This document shows, in pieces, positions 8,756 to 17,856 of a stretch of DNA of 64,000 nucleotides. The DNA comes from an uncultured Crocinitomix sp. (lineage in GTDB: Bacteria; Bacteroidota; Bacteroidia; Flavobacteriales_D; Crocinitomicaceae). Under the pieces are notes generated by a model. It had not been told where the DNA came from. It saw only the letters and a list, made by a program, of their open reading frames with translations, and made no database searches. The stretch is from assembly GCA_905478225.1 (NCBI GenBank), contig CAJQHR010000001.1, positions 115,024-179,023 of the forward strand, written 5' to 3'. Within the stretch, counting starts at the first letter, position 1. The number at the start of each line of letters is the position of its first letter. The translations under genes and the position numbers were made by a program.

Positions 8756-9712
8756 ATGAAAAAAATAATGGTGATTGGGGCTTCAGGGCAAATTGGGACT
8801 GAACTTGTAGTGACATTAAGACAGCAGTTTGGCGCTCAAAATGTCATTGCATCTGATGTGAAAGATACAGTAAAAGATGCACTTAAAGATGGGCCGTATG
8901 AGCAATTAGATGTTATGGATAACGATTCTTTAAGGGCAATTGTTAAAAAACACGGCGTCACAGAAATGTATTTATTGGCGGCCTTGCTTTCTGCAACAGC
9001 CGAAAAACATCCTGATTTCGCTTGGAAACTAAATATGGAAGGTCTTTTTAATGTGCTTAACCTTGCAAAAGATAAATTGATTGATAAAATATTTTGGCCA
9101 AGTTCTATTGCCGTTTTTGGATCAAATACCCCAAAAGACAATACACCGCAATACACCATCATGGAGCCTTCAACGGTATACGGTATTAGTAAACTTGCAG
9201 GTGAACGCTGGTGTGAGTATTATGCAAAGCAGTATAATATTGATGTTAGAAGTATTCGCTATCCTGGTTTGATTTCATATACTTCACTTCCAGGTGGTGG
9301 AACGACAGATTATGCGGTGGACATTTTTTATTCAGCAAATAGAGGTGATAACTACACCTGTTTTTTGTCTGAGAAAACAGCATTACCAATGATGTATATG
9401 GAAGATGCAATTCGGGCAACTATTTCTTTGATGGAATCGCCAATAGACAATATTAAAATAAGATCGTCTTATAATTTGGGCGGAATTTCATTTACTCCAG
9501 AAGAGATTTATGCTGAAATAAAAAAATCAAGACCCGATTTTAAAATTGAATATAATCCTGATTTTAGACAAAAAATTGCTGATTCTTGGCCAAGTAGTAT
9601 TAACGACCAACATGCCCAAAATGATTGGGGCTGGAGTGGAAAGTATGACCTAGAAAAGCTGTGCAAGATCATGTTAGCAAACGTTTTAGATGATGGAATT
9701 GAAGTTAAATAA
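8756..9712 (+). CDS. tdh: L-threonine 3-dehydrogenase, SDR (epimerase-like) type
   Basis: 318 residues of the extended short-chain dehydrogenase fold. The Rossmann motif GASGQIG is at residues 8-14 and the catalytic YGISK is in STVYGISKLAGERWCEYY. The stretch SIRYPGLISYTSLPGGGTTDYAV is typical of the NAD-dependent, metal-free L-threonine dehydrogenases described in flavobacteria and archaea, which are unrelated to the zinc-dependent Tdh of Escherichia coli. It oxidises threonine to 2-amino-3-ketobutyrate in the cytosol. A UDP-glucose epimerase assignment is less likely because of this signature. Confidence 0.85.
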   Translation: MKKIMVIGASGQIGTELVVTLRQQFGAQNVIASDVKDTVKDALKDGPYEQLDVMDNDSLRAIVKKHGVTEMYLLAALLSATAEKHPDFAWKLNMEGLFNVLNLAKDKLIDKIFWPSSIAVFGSNTPKDNTPQYTIMEPSTVYGISKLAGERWCEYYAKQYNIDVRSIRYPGLISYTSLPGGGTTDYAVDIFYSANRGDNYTCFLSEKTALPMMYMEDAIRATISLMESPIDNIKIRSSYNLGGISFTPEEIYAEIKKSRPDFKIEYNPDFRQKIADSWPSSINDQHAQNDWGWSGKYDLEKLCKIMLANVLDDGIEVK

Positions 9713-9842
9713 TTAAATAATCGACTAATCAGAAGATTTTGTCTTAGACTTTCGACAGTTAATCGAAAAGTAGGTGAACTATTAAAGATTTATTTGTAGA
9801 TTGCTTCAGATTACCGAGTTAAACCAGATTACACCCCGACGA

Positions 9843-10742
9843 ATGAAAAAATTGACAATCACATTGTTGTTTGCACTTCCAGCATTAGTCTATGGCATGG
9901 AAAATGGAAATAGCAGCTTGCCGTTTGATATTTCGCAGGCAACTGCTGAAGGATACCCGAACGCTGAGGATGATAAAGGGCGCCAAGGAATGTGGACGAT
10001 TTGGGGAAGAATGAACCCCGCTAAAGGTTATCCTGAAGATGGAAAAATCGAAGAAGGCAGTTATACGGACGGCAGAAAGAATGGAGAGTGGATCAAATAT
10101 CATAAAGACGGAAAAACACCAAGATTAAAAGGAGTATATGTAGACAATAGACCAAATGGAGCTTACACTAAGTTCTATCCAAACGGTGTTAAAATGGAAG
10201 AAGGAAAGTTTACATCAGGTAAGCAAACCGAAGTATTCAGAAGGTATTACGATACTGGTATAATGTCTCAAGAAAAGCATTTTAATCAAGAAGGAAGAGA
10301 AGATGGTAAGGTGAAGTGCTTTCACCCGAACGGACAAATAGAATTTGAATATGAGAAGAAAGATGGCGTTACCACAGGTGTAGCGAAGCGCTATTGGCCT
10401 AATGGTGATGTTAAAGAAGTAATCATGTACAATAGTGATGGAACTGTTGGTTCACGAATTGAAAAAGAAAGAGTGAATCCACCATTTGATGCAGAACCTG
10501 AAGTGCAAGCCTCACCAGCAGATGCACCTGATGGAACCAAAGGAAAAACGAACGGAAAGAAATTCAAGAAAAACGGTTACAATAAAGTGTACAATTCTGA
10601 TCAAGAGTTGTGGATGGATGGAGACTTCAAAGATAATAAGCTTTGGGATGGTAAATTGTACAAATATGACAGTGACGGAATTCTATTGAAAATTGAAATT
10701 TGGAAAAAAGGTAAACACCATTCTGACGGACAGCTCAATTAG
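9843..10742 (+). CDS. Secreted MORN-repeat-variant protein (YwqK-like)
   Basis: About 299 residues from the ATG at 9843, which begins a clear signal peptide (MKKLTITLLFALPALVYG); an in-frame start at 9801 adds only 14 poorly supported residues. The body is a ladder of about seven MORN-variant repeats (GSYTDGRKNGEWIKYHKDG, GVYVDNRPNGAYTKFYPNG, GKFTSGKQTEVFRRYYDTG, and more), a Lys-rich insert around residues 220-250, then two more repeats. It is longer than the lipoprotein at 986-1453 but of the same repeat class. Probably periplasmic or surface; role unknown. Confidence 0.75.
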   Translation: MKKLTITLLFALPALVYGMENGNSSLPFDISQATAEGYPNAEDDKGRQGMWTIWGRMNPAKGYPEDGKIEEGSYTDGRKNGEWIKYHKDGKTPRLKGVYVDNRPNGAYTKFYPNGVKMEEGKFTSGKQTEVFRRYYDTGIMSQEKHFNQEGREDGKVKCFHPNGQIEFEYEKKDGVTTGVAKRYWPNGDVKEVIMYNSDGTVGSRIEKERVNPPFDAEPEVQASPADAPDGTKGKTNGKKFKKNGYNKVYNSDQELWMDGDFKDNKLWDGKLYKYDSDGILLKIEIWKKGKHHSDGQLN

Positions 10743-10765
10743 TAAAGAAAATAGTATTAAATTTG

Positions 10766-10795
10766 AACCCGCCTCGGTAAATATCGAGTCGGGTT
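10766..10795 (+). terminator. Terminator after the MORN-repeat gene
   Basis: An 11-bp stem with one mismatch (AACCCGCCTCG against CGAGTCGGGTT), 8-base loop, then TTCTTATTTAT. It separates the MORN gene from cysS. Confidence 0.75.
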
Positions 10796-10819
10796 TCTTA
10801 TTTATAGAAAGTTTTAAAA

Positions 10820-12283
10820 ATGCAAAGTCAACTTAAAATTTACAATTCACTCAAAGGAGAAAAAGAGCTTTTTAAGCCAATACATAACAATCAAGTCGGA
10901 ATGTATGTTTGTGGGCCAACGGTCTATAGCGACGTACATTTAGGAAATTGTAGAACTTTCATTTCTTTCGATATGATCTACCGTTACTTACTTCACCTTG
11001 ATTATAAGGTAAGATATGTGCGAAATATCACAGACGCCGGTCATTTAGAAAATGATGCGGATGAGGGGGAGGATAAAATTTCGAAGAAGGCACGACTAGA
11101 AGCCTTGGAACCTATGGAGATTGTGCAAAAATATTCGGTAGGATTCCGTGAAATAATGGGGCGCTTTAATGCGTTACCGCCGAGTATCGAACCAACCGCC
11201 ACAGGTCATATTATTGAACAAATTGAAATCGTAACCGCATTGGTAGACAAAGGTTTTGCTTATGTAAGCAATGGCTCAGTCTATTTTGATGTTGAAAAAT
11301 ATAACGAAACGCACGATTATGGAATTTTGTCTAATCGTAAAATTGAAGATTTAATTTCCGGAACACGAGAATTAGATGGGCAAAGTGAAAAACGTAGCCC
11401 ATTGGATTTTGCCTTATGGAAAAAAGCTTCGCCTTATCACATTATGCGTTGGCCTTCACCTTGGAGTGATGGTTTTCCTGGATGGCATTTAGAGTGTACC
11501 GCAATGTCTCATAAATATTTAGGTGAACAATTCGATATTCATGGTGGCGGAATGGATTTGAAATTTCCACATCACGAATGTGAAATTGCGCAGGGTCATT
11601 CTTATACAGGCAAAGCGCCAGTAAACTATTGGCTACACACCAATATGTTAACACTCAATGGTAAGAAAATGAGTAAATCCACAGGGAATAATTTATTGCC
11701 GGATGAGCTTTTTACTGGCGATACTGATCTATTGGATAAAGGATTTGATCCTATGGTGGCGCGCTTTTTCATGACGCAAGCCCATTACAGAAGTGAGCTT
11801 GATTTTTCTTCTGACGCTTTAAAAGCTTCAGGAAAAGGATTTCATAAGCTAATGAATGGTTATGCAGATCTGGAAAAGTTGGCAACTTCTGAAGAAAGCA
11901 GTGAGGATGTTACGGCGTTAATCGAGTCGTTTTATAGCGCAATGAATGATGATTTTAATACACCAGTATTAGTCGCTCATTTATTTGAAGCCGTAACGTT
12001 TATCAACAAGGTGAAAGATAGTACCGCTGCAATTTCTAATACAGATTTGGATGCGTTAAAAACAGCCATGAAAGCTTTTGTTTTTGATATTTTAGGGTTG
12101 CAAAGCTTGAATCAAGCCGACGATTCGAAGTTGGGTGAGGCTATGGATATTATTTTGGAGCTTCGAAAAAATGCCCGCGAGACAAAAGATTGGACAACTT
12201 CGGACCTGATTAGAGATAAATTAAATGAAGCAGGAATCACCGTCAAAGATGGCAAGGAAGGTACTTCTTGGTCGTTGAACTAA
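10820..12283 (+). CDS. cysS: Cysteinyl-tRNA synthetase
   Basis: 487 residues, class I aminoacyl-tRNA synthetase. The N-terminal [16 protein letters not shown] contains the zinc Cys31 and the HIGH-box variant HLGN (residues 40-43); WHLECTAMS and [13 protein letters not shown] supply the remaining zinc ligands, and KMSKS is at about residues 283-287. These together are specific for CysRS. It charges tRNA-Cys in the cytosol. The C-terminal helical and anticodon-binding part is complete, ending KDGKEGTSW. Confidence 0.97.
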   Translation: MQSQLKIYNSLKGEKELFKPIHNNQVGMYVCGPTVYSDVHLGNCRTFISFDMIYRYLLHLDYKVRYVRNITDAGHLENDADEGEDKISKKARLEALEPMEIVQKYSVGFREIMGRFNALPPSIEPTATGHIIEQIEIVTALVDKGFAYVSNGSVYFDVEKYNETHDYGILSNRKIEDLISGTRELDGQSEKRSPLDFALWKKASPYHIMRWPSPWSDGFPGWHLECTAMSHKYLGEQFDIHGGGMDLKFPHHECEIAQGHSYTGKAPVNYWLHTNMLTLNGKKMSKSTGNNLLPDELFTGDTDLLDKGFDPMVARFFMTQAHYRSELDFSSDALKASGKGFHKLMNGYADLEKLATSEESSEDVTALIESFYSAMNDDFNTPVLVAHLFEAVTFINKVKDSTAAISNTDLDALKTAMKAFVFDILGLQSLNQADDSKLGEAMDIILELRKNARETKDWTTSDLIRDKLNEAGITVKDGKEGTSWSLN

Positions 12284-12314
12284 GATAGATTGATTCTACT
12301 TCAATAAAAAAGTA

Positions 12315-12322
12315 TATTTTTG
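12315..12322 (+). promoter_or_regulatory. Promoter -7 element for the pyrophosphatase gene
   Basis: TATTTTTG, exact match to TAnnTTTG, about 29 bp before the ATG at 12351; predicted leader about 20 bases. Confidence 0.55.
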
Positions 12323-12350
12323 TCGCGAATTTTAGAAAGAAATTTTGAAT

Positions 12351-13040
12351 ATGAGTAATACAGAGGATTTAATAAAATTATTTGAGCAAAAATTTGTTGC
12401 TCACCCTTGGCATGGAGTTACAATTGGTGATGACGTTCCAAACGAAGTGAAGGCATATATTGAGATCAACTCAAATGATCAAATCAAATATGAAATTGAT
12501 AAGCCAAGTGGTCATATCATGATTGACCGCCCACAAAAATATTCAAATATTGTTCCTGCATTATACGGATTTGTTCCGCAAACGTATTGCGATAAAAAAG
12601 TCGCTGATTTTTGTATGGAGAAATCGGGTCTTACTGGAATAGTTGGAGATCGTGATCCATTGGATATCATTGTCTTGTCTGAAAGAAATATTGACAGAGG
12701 TAATATTTTAGTTGATTGTATCCCTGTTGGCGGTTTCCGAATGATTGATGGCGGAGAGGCTGATGATAAAATCATTGCGGTGTTGAAAGATGACCAAGCA
12801 TATGGTCATATTAGAAATATCGAGGATGTACCTTCAAAAGTTATTGATCGTGTGAAGCACTTTTTCCTAACATACAAGGAAAACCCGAATGACGACGGTT
12901 CTGATAAAAAGGTAGAAATTACCCATACTTACGGGAGAGAAGAAGCCTTTGAGGTAATCAAAATGAGTAATGAAGATTACCTTGATATTTATGGTGATGT
13001 GAATAAGAAATTTGAAGCTGCACTTTCACAACTTGTTTAA
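12351..13040 (+). CDS. ppa: Soluble inorganic pyrophosphatase, family I
   Basis: About 229 residues. The family I signature is GDRDPLDIIVLSE (D-R-D-P-L-D metal-binding box), preceded by VPALYGFVPQTYCD and followed by DGGEADDKIIAVLKDD, whose aspartates bind Mg and substrate. It hydrolyses diphosphate and drives biosynthetic reactions. A TTG two codons upstream (12345) is in frame, but the ATG at 12351 fits better with the promoter at 12315. It is slightly longer than the roughly 175-residue E. coli enzyme, with an extra C-terminal helical part, which is usual for Bacteroidota members. Confidence 0.95.
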   Translation: MSNTEDLIKLFEQKFVAHPWHGVTIGDDVPNEVKAYIEINSNDQIKYEIDKPSGHIMIDRPQKYSNIVPALYGFVPQTYCDKKVADFCMEKSGLTGIVGDRDPLDIIVLSERNIDRGNILVDCIPVGGFRMIDGGEADDKIIAVLKDDQAYGHIRNIEDVPSKVIDRVKHFFLTYKENPNDDGSDKKVEITHTYGREEAFEVIKMSNEDYLDIYGDVNKKFEAALSQLV

Positions 13041-13058
13041 AACATTTTATAATTGAAA

Positions 13059-13085
13059 AAAAGGTTGGCTAATAGTCAACCTTTT
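13059..13085 (+). terminator. Terminator after ppa
   Basis: Stem of 12 bp with one mismatch (AAAAGGTTGGCT with AGTCAACCTTTT), 3-base loop, followed by CTAGTTT. It lies 18 bp after the ppa stop. Confidence 0.75.
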
Positions 13086-13199
13086 CTAGTTTAAAAACGT
13101 CATGCAGATATTATGAATTCCAATAATGCAAAGGTATTGAGTCATTATTTTTACAAAGTATTCAGTATATTTACAACTTATTGAAAGAAACAATAAATC

Positions 13200-15635
13200 A
13201 TGAAAAAACAGTTGATTCAATTTCTACTCGTCTTATTCCTCTTTTCGAGCTCAAATTTATTCAGTCAAGTCGTTATTTATAGTGAAGATTTTGACGGTCC
13301 ATTAACGTGGTCAATAAATACAGATATAGGTGCAGAAGGCGCAAATCCAAACTTTTGGTATATCTCATGTGAGGAAGAAGGTGTTGGTGCAGGTGTATGC
13401 GGAGAAGCTTGCGGAGCAGGTGATCAAACATTGCATGTTTCGGTTAATCCAATTGCTGGCGATTTAGGTGCAGCATATTTGGAAGCAGGAACAGGATTGA
13501 CTACGACGGACCGTCGTGCAGAATCTGGAGACATTAGCACAATTGGACATGAGGATTTAACGTTGGAATTTGATTTTATTGGTCAAGGTGGCGGAACTGA
13601 TTTTTGCGAAGTATTTTACAGTATAGATGGAGGTGCCGCTTGGGTTTCATTAGAATCACCGCTGACTTCTTTATGTTGTGGAGGTATTCCATGTACAGGA
13701 GTTGAACAAGGTTTGTGGGCAACAAAAACGTATTTACTGCCACCGGCATGTGAAGAAATAGCAAACTTAAGAATCAGTTTTGTATGGAAAAATATAGATG
13801 ACGGAATCGCAACAGATCCTTCATTTGCGGTAGATAATATCGTCATTGAAAAACCTGTAGTCGTTGTAGATGGCGGACCAACTGCATTGTTTGATCCAGA
13901 AGATATTACGATTTGTCAGGGTGAAGCAATCACCTATACTGATTTAAGTACAACTGATGATGTGATTACAGATTGGAACTGGGTATTTGGTGGAGGAGCT
14001 CCTGGCGGCGCATTAACAGAAGGGCCGCATGTAGTCACTTATCCAACTCCGGGTGTATTTGTTACAACGTTGACAGTGACGGACGGGATTGGTTCACACG
14101 ATACTTCATTTACCGTAACAGTGGAAGACGGGCCCTATGCAGGAGAATCGACAAGTATTGATCTTTGTGAAGGAGATGTTATTGATTTAAACACATTATT
14201 ACCTGGAGCAGATGGTGGTGGAACTTGGGTGGAAACGTCAGGGGTGCCAAGTGGAGGATTCACGCCTGGAACTGGTGAGCTAGACGCTGCAGGGTTGACA
14301 CTAGGAGATGTATTTACATTTGATTATGAAACGTTACCAGGCGTTGCACCTTGCCCTGGAACGGATATCGCAACCATAACCGTAACTATTGTTGAATGCG
14401 GACCATTATTCGCATCCTTTGTGCCTTCGAGCACAGATATTTGTCAAGATGATTGTATTACTTTCTTAGATGAAAGTACGGGAGATATAACTGGTTGGGT
14501 TTGGAGTTTTTCAGATGCAGCAATTGGCGGACCTATTGTTGGTGCCGATCCAGGTGATGTTTGTTTCCCAACAGCGGGTGATATTGAGGTAACACTAACA
14601 GTTACTGATGGTATTGGCTTTGATGATACGATTATTATAGTTAGAGTGAATCCTGCTCCAGTAGTTACCGCCAATGCGACTTCTGAAGTAATTTGTGAAG
14701 GTGGTTCTGTTACTTTGCTTGGAGGTGGAGACGCCCTTGGTTTTACATGGTCTGATGGAGTGGATGAAGGTGTAGAGTTTGCACTTGACGTAACTTCTAC
14801 ATTTACTGTAACAGGTGTGAATGCATTCGGTTGTGAGGCTACTGCAGATATTACAATAACAGTAGTCCCATGCGAACCGTTACTAGCTGGATTTTCATTA
14901 GATAATATAGTTTGTGTTGGTGATTGTATCACGTTAACGGATACTTCTGCAGGTGGCCCTGTTGAATGGCTCTGGGATTTTGGTGGTGCAGCTGATCCAC
15001 CAACCTCTACAGAGCAAGATCCCGTGATCTGTTTTACTGCAGCAGGTGAATATGATATTCAATTAACCGTTACAAATGTGATTGGTGAAACTTCTTCAAC
15101 AATCAATTCAGTTACGGTATTTGAGTCACCAACGGTTGATGCGGTAGCAGATACTGTTATTGATGTCGGTGGACAAGCGGCGCTCCTTGCTTCGGGTAGT
15201 CTCCCCGGAACTTATACATGGGTGCCGGATGATTATGTGGATTGTGAAACCTGTCAATTTACTTCTGCTAGTCCTCCTTCAGATTATGTTTATATCGTTA
15301 CTTTGGCTGATGTGAACGGATGTAAAGGAACCGATTCAGTTCGCGTATTTGTAAACTTTATTGAAGCGATCGGTGTAGCAGATGCCTTTACGCCAAATGG
15401 TGACGGTCAGAATGACATTTTGTTTGTTCAAGGCTATGGTCTCGAATCAGTCGCCTTCTCAGTATATAATAAATACGGTGAACAAGTCTTTGAATCGAAA
15501 ACACAAGTCATTGGATGGGACGGTAAATTTAAAGGAAGAGATCAAAACCCTGGTGTGTTCACTTGGGTATTAGAATATCAATTTGTTAACGGAAAGAGTG
15601 GTCTTTTAAAAGGGAATACAACTTTACTAAGATAG
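13200..15635 (+). CDS. Large PKD-repeat surface protein with T9SS type-B (CHU_C) sorting domain
   Basis: 811 residues. A signal peptide (MKKQLIQFLLVLFLFSSSNLFSQ) is followed by a Cys-rich jelly-roll-like domain (about 24-215), then PKD/Ig-like repeats with the pattern C.G...TF.D.S...I..W.W.FG......P.V.F...G.F...LTVTDG, and a C-terminal domain beginning ADAFTPNGDGQNDILFV and containing SVYNKYGEQVFES and GWDGKFKGR. That end is the gliding-motility-associated C-terminal (type B) domain recognised by T9SS. The protein is therefore expected on the cell surface as an adhesin-like filament. Seven bp downstream lies its PorP/SprF-type partner. Ligand unknown. Confidence 0.9.
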   Translation: MKKQLIQFLLVLFLFSSSNLFSQVVIYSEDFDGPLTWSINTDIGAEGANPNFWYISCEEEGVGAGVCGEACGAGDQTLHVSVNPIAGDLGAAYLEAGTGLTTTDRRAESGDISTIGHEDLTLEFDFIGQGGGTDFCEVFYSIDGGAAWVSLESPLTSLCCGGIPCTGVEQGLWATKTYLLPPACEEIANLRISFVWKNIDDGIATDPSFAVDNIVIEKPVVVVDGGPTALFDPEDITICQGEAITYTDLSTTDDVITDWNWVFGGGAPGGALTEGPHVVTYPTPGVFVTTLTVTDGIGSHDTSFTVTVEDGPYAGESTSIDLCEGDVIDLNTLLPGADGGGTWVETSGVPSGGFTPGTGELDAAGLTLGDVFTFDYETLPGVAPCPGTDIATITVTIVECGPLFASFVPSSTDICQDDCITFLDESTGDITGWVWSFSDAAIGGPIVGADPGDVCFPTAGDIEVTLTVTDGIGFDDTIIIVRVNPAPVVTANATSEVICEGGSVTLLGGGDALGFTWSDGVDEGVEFALDVTSTFTVTGVNAFGCEATADITITVVPCEPLLAGFSLDNIVCVGDCITLTDTSAGGPVEWLWDFGGAADPPTSTEQDPVICFTAAGEYDIQLTVTNVIGETSSTINSVTVFESPTVDAVADTVIDVGGQAALLASGSLPGTYTWVPDDYVDCETCQFTSASPPSDYVYIVTLADVNGCKGTDSVRVFVNFIEAIGVADAFTPNGDGQNDILFVQGYGLESVAFSVYNKYGEQVFESKTQVIGWDGKFKGRDQNPGVFTWVLEYQFVNGKSGLLKGNTTLLR

Positions 15636-15642
15636 AATTAAG

Positions 15643-16665
15643 ATGAAAAAGAAATTAGCATTAATCGCCCTTTCGTTCAGCACTATTTTTTGTTCTTTTG
15701 GGCAGGCGGATCAGCATTTTAGTATGTTCGCGGAGTCCCCTGTTTATCTAAATCCCGCAACCGCTGGATTTACACCAGGTGATTTACAACTTTTCACTAA
15801 TTATCGATTACAGTGGAGTACGGTATCAGATAATCCATATCGTACAATATCGGCAAGTGCAGATTGGCGCTTTTTTGATCAAGGCGGAAGTTTCATGGGG
15901 GCTGGATTGAATTTTTATAATGATTTAGCGGGTGTTGCAAAATATCAGACAAATGTCATTTCATTGCCTTTAAATTATGCCATTCAACTGGATAAGAACA
16001 ACTTCCTATCTATAGGTCTACAACCTGCATTTTATCAACGTACTATTAAAAATGATGAGCTAAATTGGTTCAATCAGTGGAATGGAGTAGCCTATGATCA
16101 ATCAATCAGTAATAATGAGTTGATCTTAAGCCAAAACTTTAGTATTAGTCGATTTGATGTAGCTGCGGGAGTTTTTTGGAGTGGATGGGTTAATAGAAAT
16201 TCACGTTTGAAAATTGGAATCTCAGGTCAGCATTTAACTAAACAACGCATTAATTTTACTTCTGAGGATGCTCAATTATACCGTAAATTAAATATTCACG
16301 GACAAGGTGAATTTAGAAACGAAACAACTGGAATTACAATTTTGCCAGCTTTTGCGGCATTTTTGCAAGGGCCAAACAAAGAGTTATTAATTGGTTCAAA
16401 TTTTAGATTCCTCTTAAAAGGAGGTTCCCGATCAACAAGTTATTTTGAAGAGATCACCTTTTCTTTTGGTTCATATTTCAGAGTTGGAGATGCCTTGATT
16501 ATTAATACAATACTCGATTTGTCTGGGTTTAGTTTCGGCGCCTCTTATGACTTGAACGTATCTAAACTAACTGCAGCAAGCAAAGGTGTTGGAGCTATGG
16601 AGTTCTTCTTGAAATACCGCATCCAATTCGGAACCAGAAATCTAAGAAACAACCGTGTTCACTAA
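15643..16665 (+). CDS. PorP/SprF-family type IX secretion outer-membrane protein
   Basis: 340 residues with a signal peptide ending FGQADQHFSMF. The opening QADQHFSMFAESPVYLNPATAGF is the hallmark of the PorP/SprF family: a small outer-membrane barrel that attaches a type-B T9SS substrate to the cell surface. Alternating beta-strand pattern continues to the end (FFLKYRIQFG). The gene begins 7 bp after the adhesin gene, the usual substrate-SprF pair. It most likely serves that adhesin rather than being the core PorP. Confidence 0.92.
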   Translation: MKKKLALIALSFSTIFCSFGQADQHFSMFAESPVYLNPATAGFTPGDLQLFTNYRLQWSTVSDNPYRTISASADWRFFDQGGSFMGAGLNFYNDLAGVAKYQTNVISLPLNYAIQLDKNNFLSIGLQPAFYQRTIKNDELNWFNQWNGVAYDQSISNNELILSQNFSISRFDVAAGVFWSGWVNRNSRLKIGISGQHLTKQRINFTSEDAQLYRKLNIHGQGEFRNETTGITILPAFAAFLQGPNKELLIGSNFRFLLKGGSRSTSYFEEITFSFGSYFRVGDALIINTILDLSGFSFGASYDLNVSKLTAASKGVGAMEFFLKYRIQFGTRNLRNNRVH

Positions 16666-16671
16666 ACAATT

Positions 16672-16694
16672 AACAATGTGCAATTAGCATTGTT
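16672..16694 (+). terminator. Weak hairpin after the PorP/SprF gene
   Basis: AACAATG pairs with CATTGTT around a 9-base loop a few bases after the stop codon, but the stem is AT-rich and the following T run is broken. It may be a weak terminator. Confidence 0.3.
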
Positions 16695-16736
16695 TAAATA
16701 TGTTTTTTGTGACTAATTTTATCGACAACCATATTA

Positions 16737-16837
16737 CACATTGAAAATTGCATATGTCACCCTTCGATAACATTTTGACAAGCTCAATGCAGCGCATTGA
16801 AGCTTCGTTAAACGCAAGGCAGCGAATGCACATTGAA
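16737..16837. repeat. Insertion-like intergenic repeat ahead of dusB
   Basis: A stretch that resembles the dispersed intergenic repeats of Bacteroidota whose reverse strand reads like LSLSKCYRRVT. It is bounded by direct repeats CACATTGAA (16737-16745 and 16829-16837) and holds a dyad CAATGC-AGC-GCATTG (16785-16799). It contains no gene. Only one copy is in the window, so the repeat status is from recognition of the pattern, not from comparison. Confidence 0.4.
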
Positions 16838-16842
16838 CATCC

Positions 16843-17856
16843 ATGAGCGTGAAAATAAGAGATATATACCTAGGTGATTTTCCGTTATTACTTGCTCCAA
16901 TGGAGGATGTAAGTGATCCGCCTTTTCGTGCTTTGTGTAAAAAATACGGCGCCGATTTAATGTATACGGAGTTCATCTCTTCTGAAGGTTTAATTCGTGA
17001 TGCGGTCAAGTCTGTTGAAAAATTAGATATTTACGAGTACGAAAGACCAGTGGGGATTCAAATTTTTGGACACGACATTGACTCAATGATTCGTACAACG
17101 GAAATTGTTGAGCAAACCAAGCCAGACATTATCGACATTAATTATGGATGTCCCGTTAAAAAAGTAGCTTGCAAAGGCGCTGGGGCAGGAATACTCCAAG
17201 ACATTCCAAAAATGGTTGAAATGACCAAGCGGATTGTAGAAACGACGGATTTACCCGTTACCGTAAAAACCCGCCTTGGATGGGATGACGACACGAAATT
17301 TATTGTAGAAGTTGCAGAGCGATTACAGGATGTAGGAATAGAAGCCATATCAATACATGGCAGAACACGGAAGCAAATGTATAAAGGCGTAGCGGATTGG
17401 TCATTAATTAGTGCGGTTAAAAACAATCCTAGAATTACAATTCCTGTTTTTGGAAATGGTGATATTAAAACACCTGAGATGGCCGTGGAATATAAAAATC
17501 GTTATGGTGTTGATGGTGTTATGATTGGTAGGGCGGCAATTGGATATCCTTGGATTTTTGATGAGATTAAACATTTCATTAAAACGGGAGGGCAACATCT
17601 AGCTAAACCTAGTTTACAACAGCGTGTTGCAGTAACCAAAGAACATCTTGAAATGTCATTAAAGTGGAAGAATGAGGTGTTGGCGATTAACGAAATGAAA
17701 CGCCATTATACCAATTATTTTAAAGGAATTCCTGATTTTAAACCCTACAGAACAAAACTAGTGACCTCAATGAATCTTGAGGAAATTAGGGATACTTTAG
17801 ACGAAATTGCGCATAAGTTTGATGGCGTTTATGAAACCTTGGCGCGTCAGAAATAA
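16843..17856 (+). CDS. dusB: tRNA-dihydrouridine synthase (DusB-like)
   Basis: 337 residues, FMN-dependent TIM barrel. LLLAPMEDVSDPPFRALC opens the barrel; INYGCPVKKVACKGAGAG carries the catalytic Cys103; TVKTRLGWDDD, ISIHGRTRKQMYKG and GNGDIKTPEMA are the FMN and substrate loops. It reduces specific uridines in the tRNA D-loop. The MEDVSD opening with GCPV is the form seen in DusB-type bacterial enzymes; the modified position was not determined here. The stop codon overlaps the end of the convergent DUF2279 gene by 10 bp. Confidence 0.93.
   Translation: MSVKIRDIYLGDFPLLLAPMEDVSDPPFRALCKKYGADLMYTEFISSEGLIRDAVKSVEKLDIYEYERPVGIQIFGHDIDSMIRTTEIVEQTKPDIIDINYGCPVKKVACKGAGAGILQDIPKMVEMTKRIVETTDLPVTVKTRLGWDDDTKFIVEVAERLQDVGIEAISIHGRTRKQMYKGVADWSLISAVKNNPRITIPVFGNGDIKTPEMAVEYKNRYGVDGVMIGRAAIGYPWIFDEIKHFIKTGGQHLAKPSLQQRVAVTKEHLEMSLKWKNEVLAINEMKRHYTNYFKGIPDFKPYRTKLVTSMNLEEIRDTLDEIAHKFDGVYETLARQK

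Noticed and set aside
14444..14932. Minus-strand ORF of 162 codons within the PKD-repeat gene
   Set aside because: Low-complexity antisense frame of a Gly/Thr/Asp-rich coding region; the sense frame has clear PKD and sorting domains.
16734..17009. Minus-strand ORF of 91 codons over the start of dusB
   Set aside because: Made of the intergenic repeat plus the antisense of dusB.
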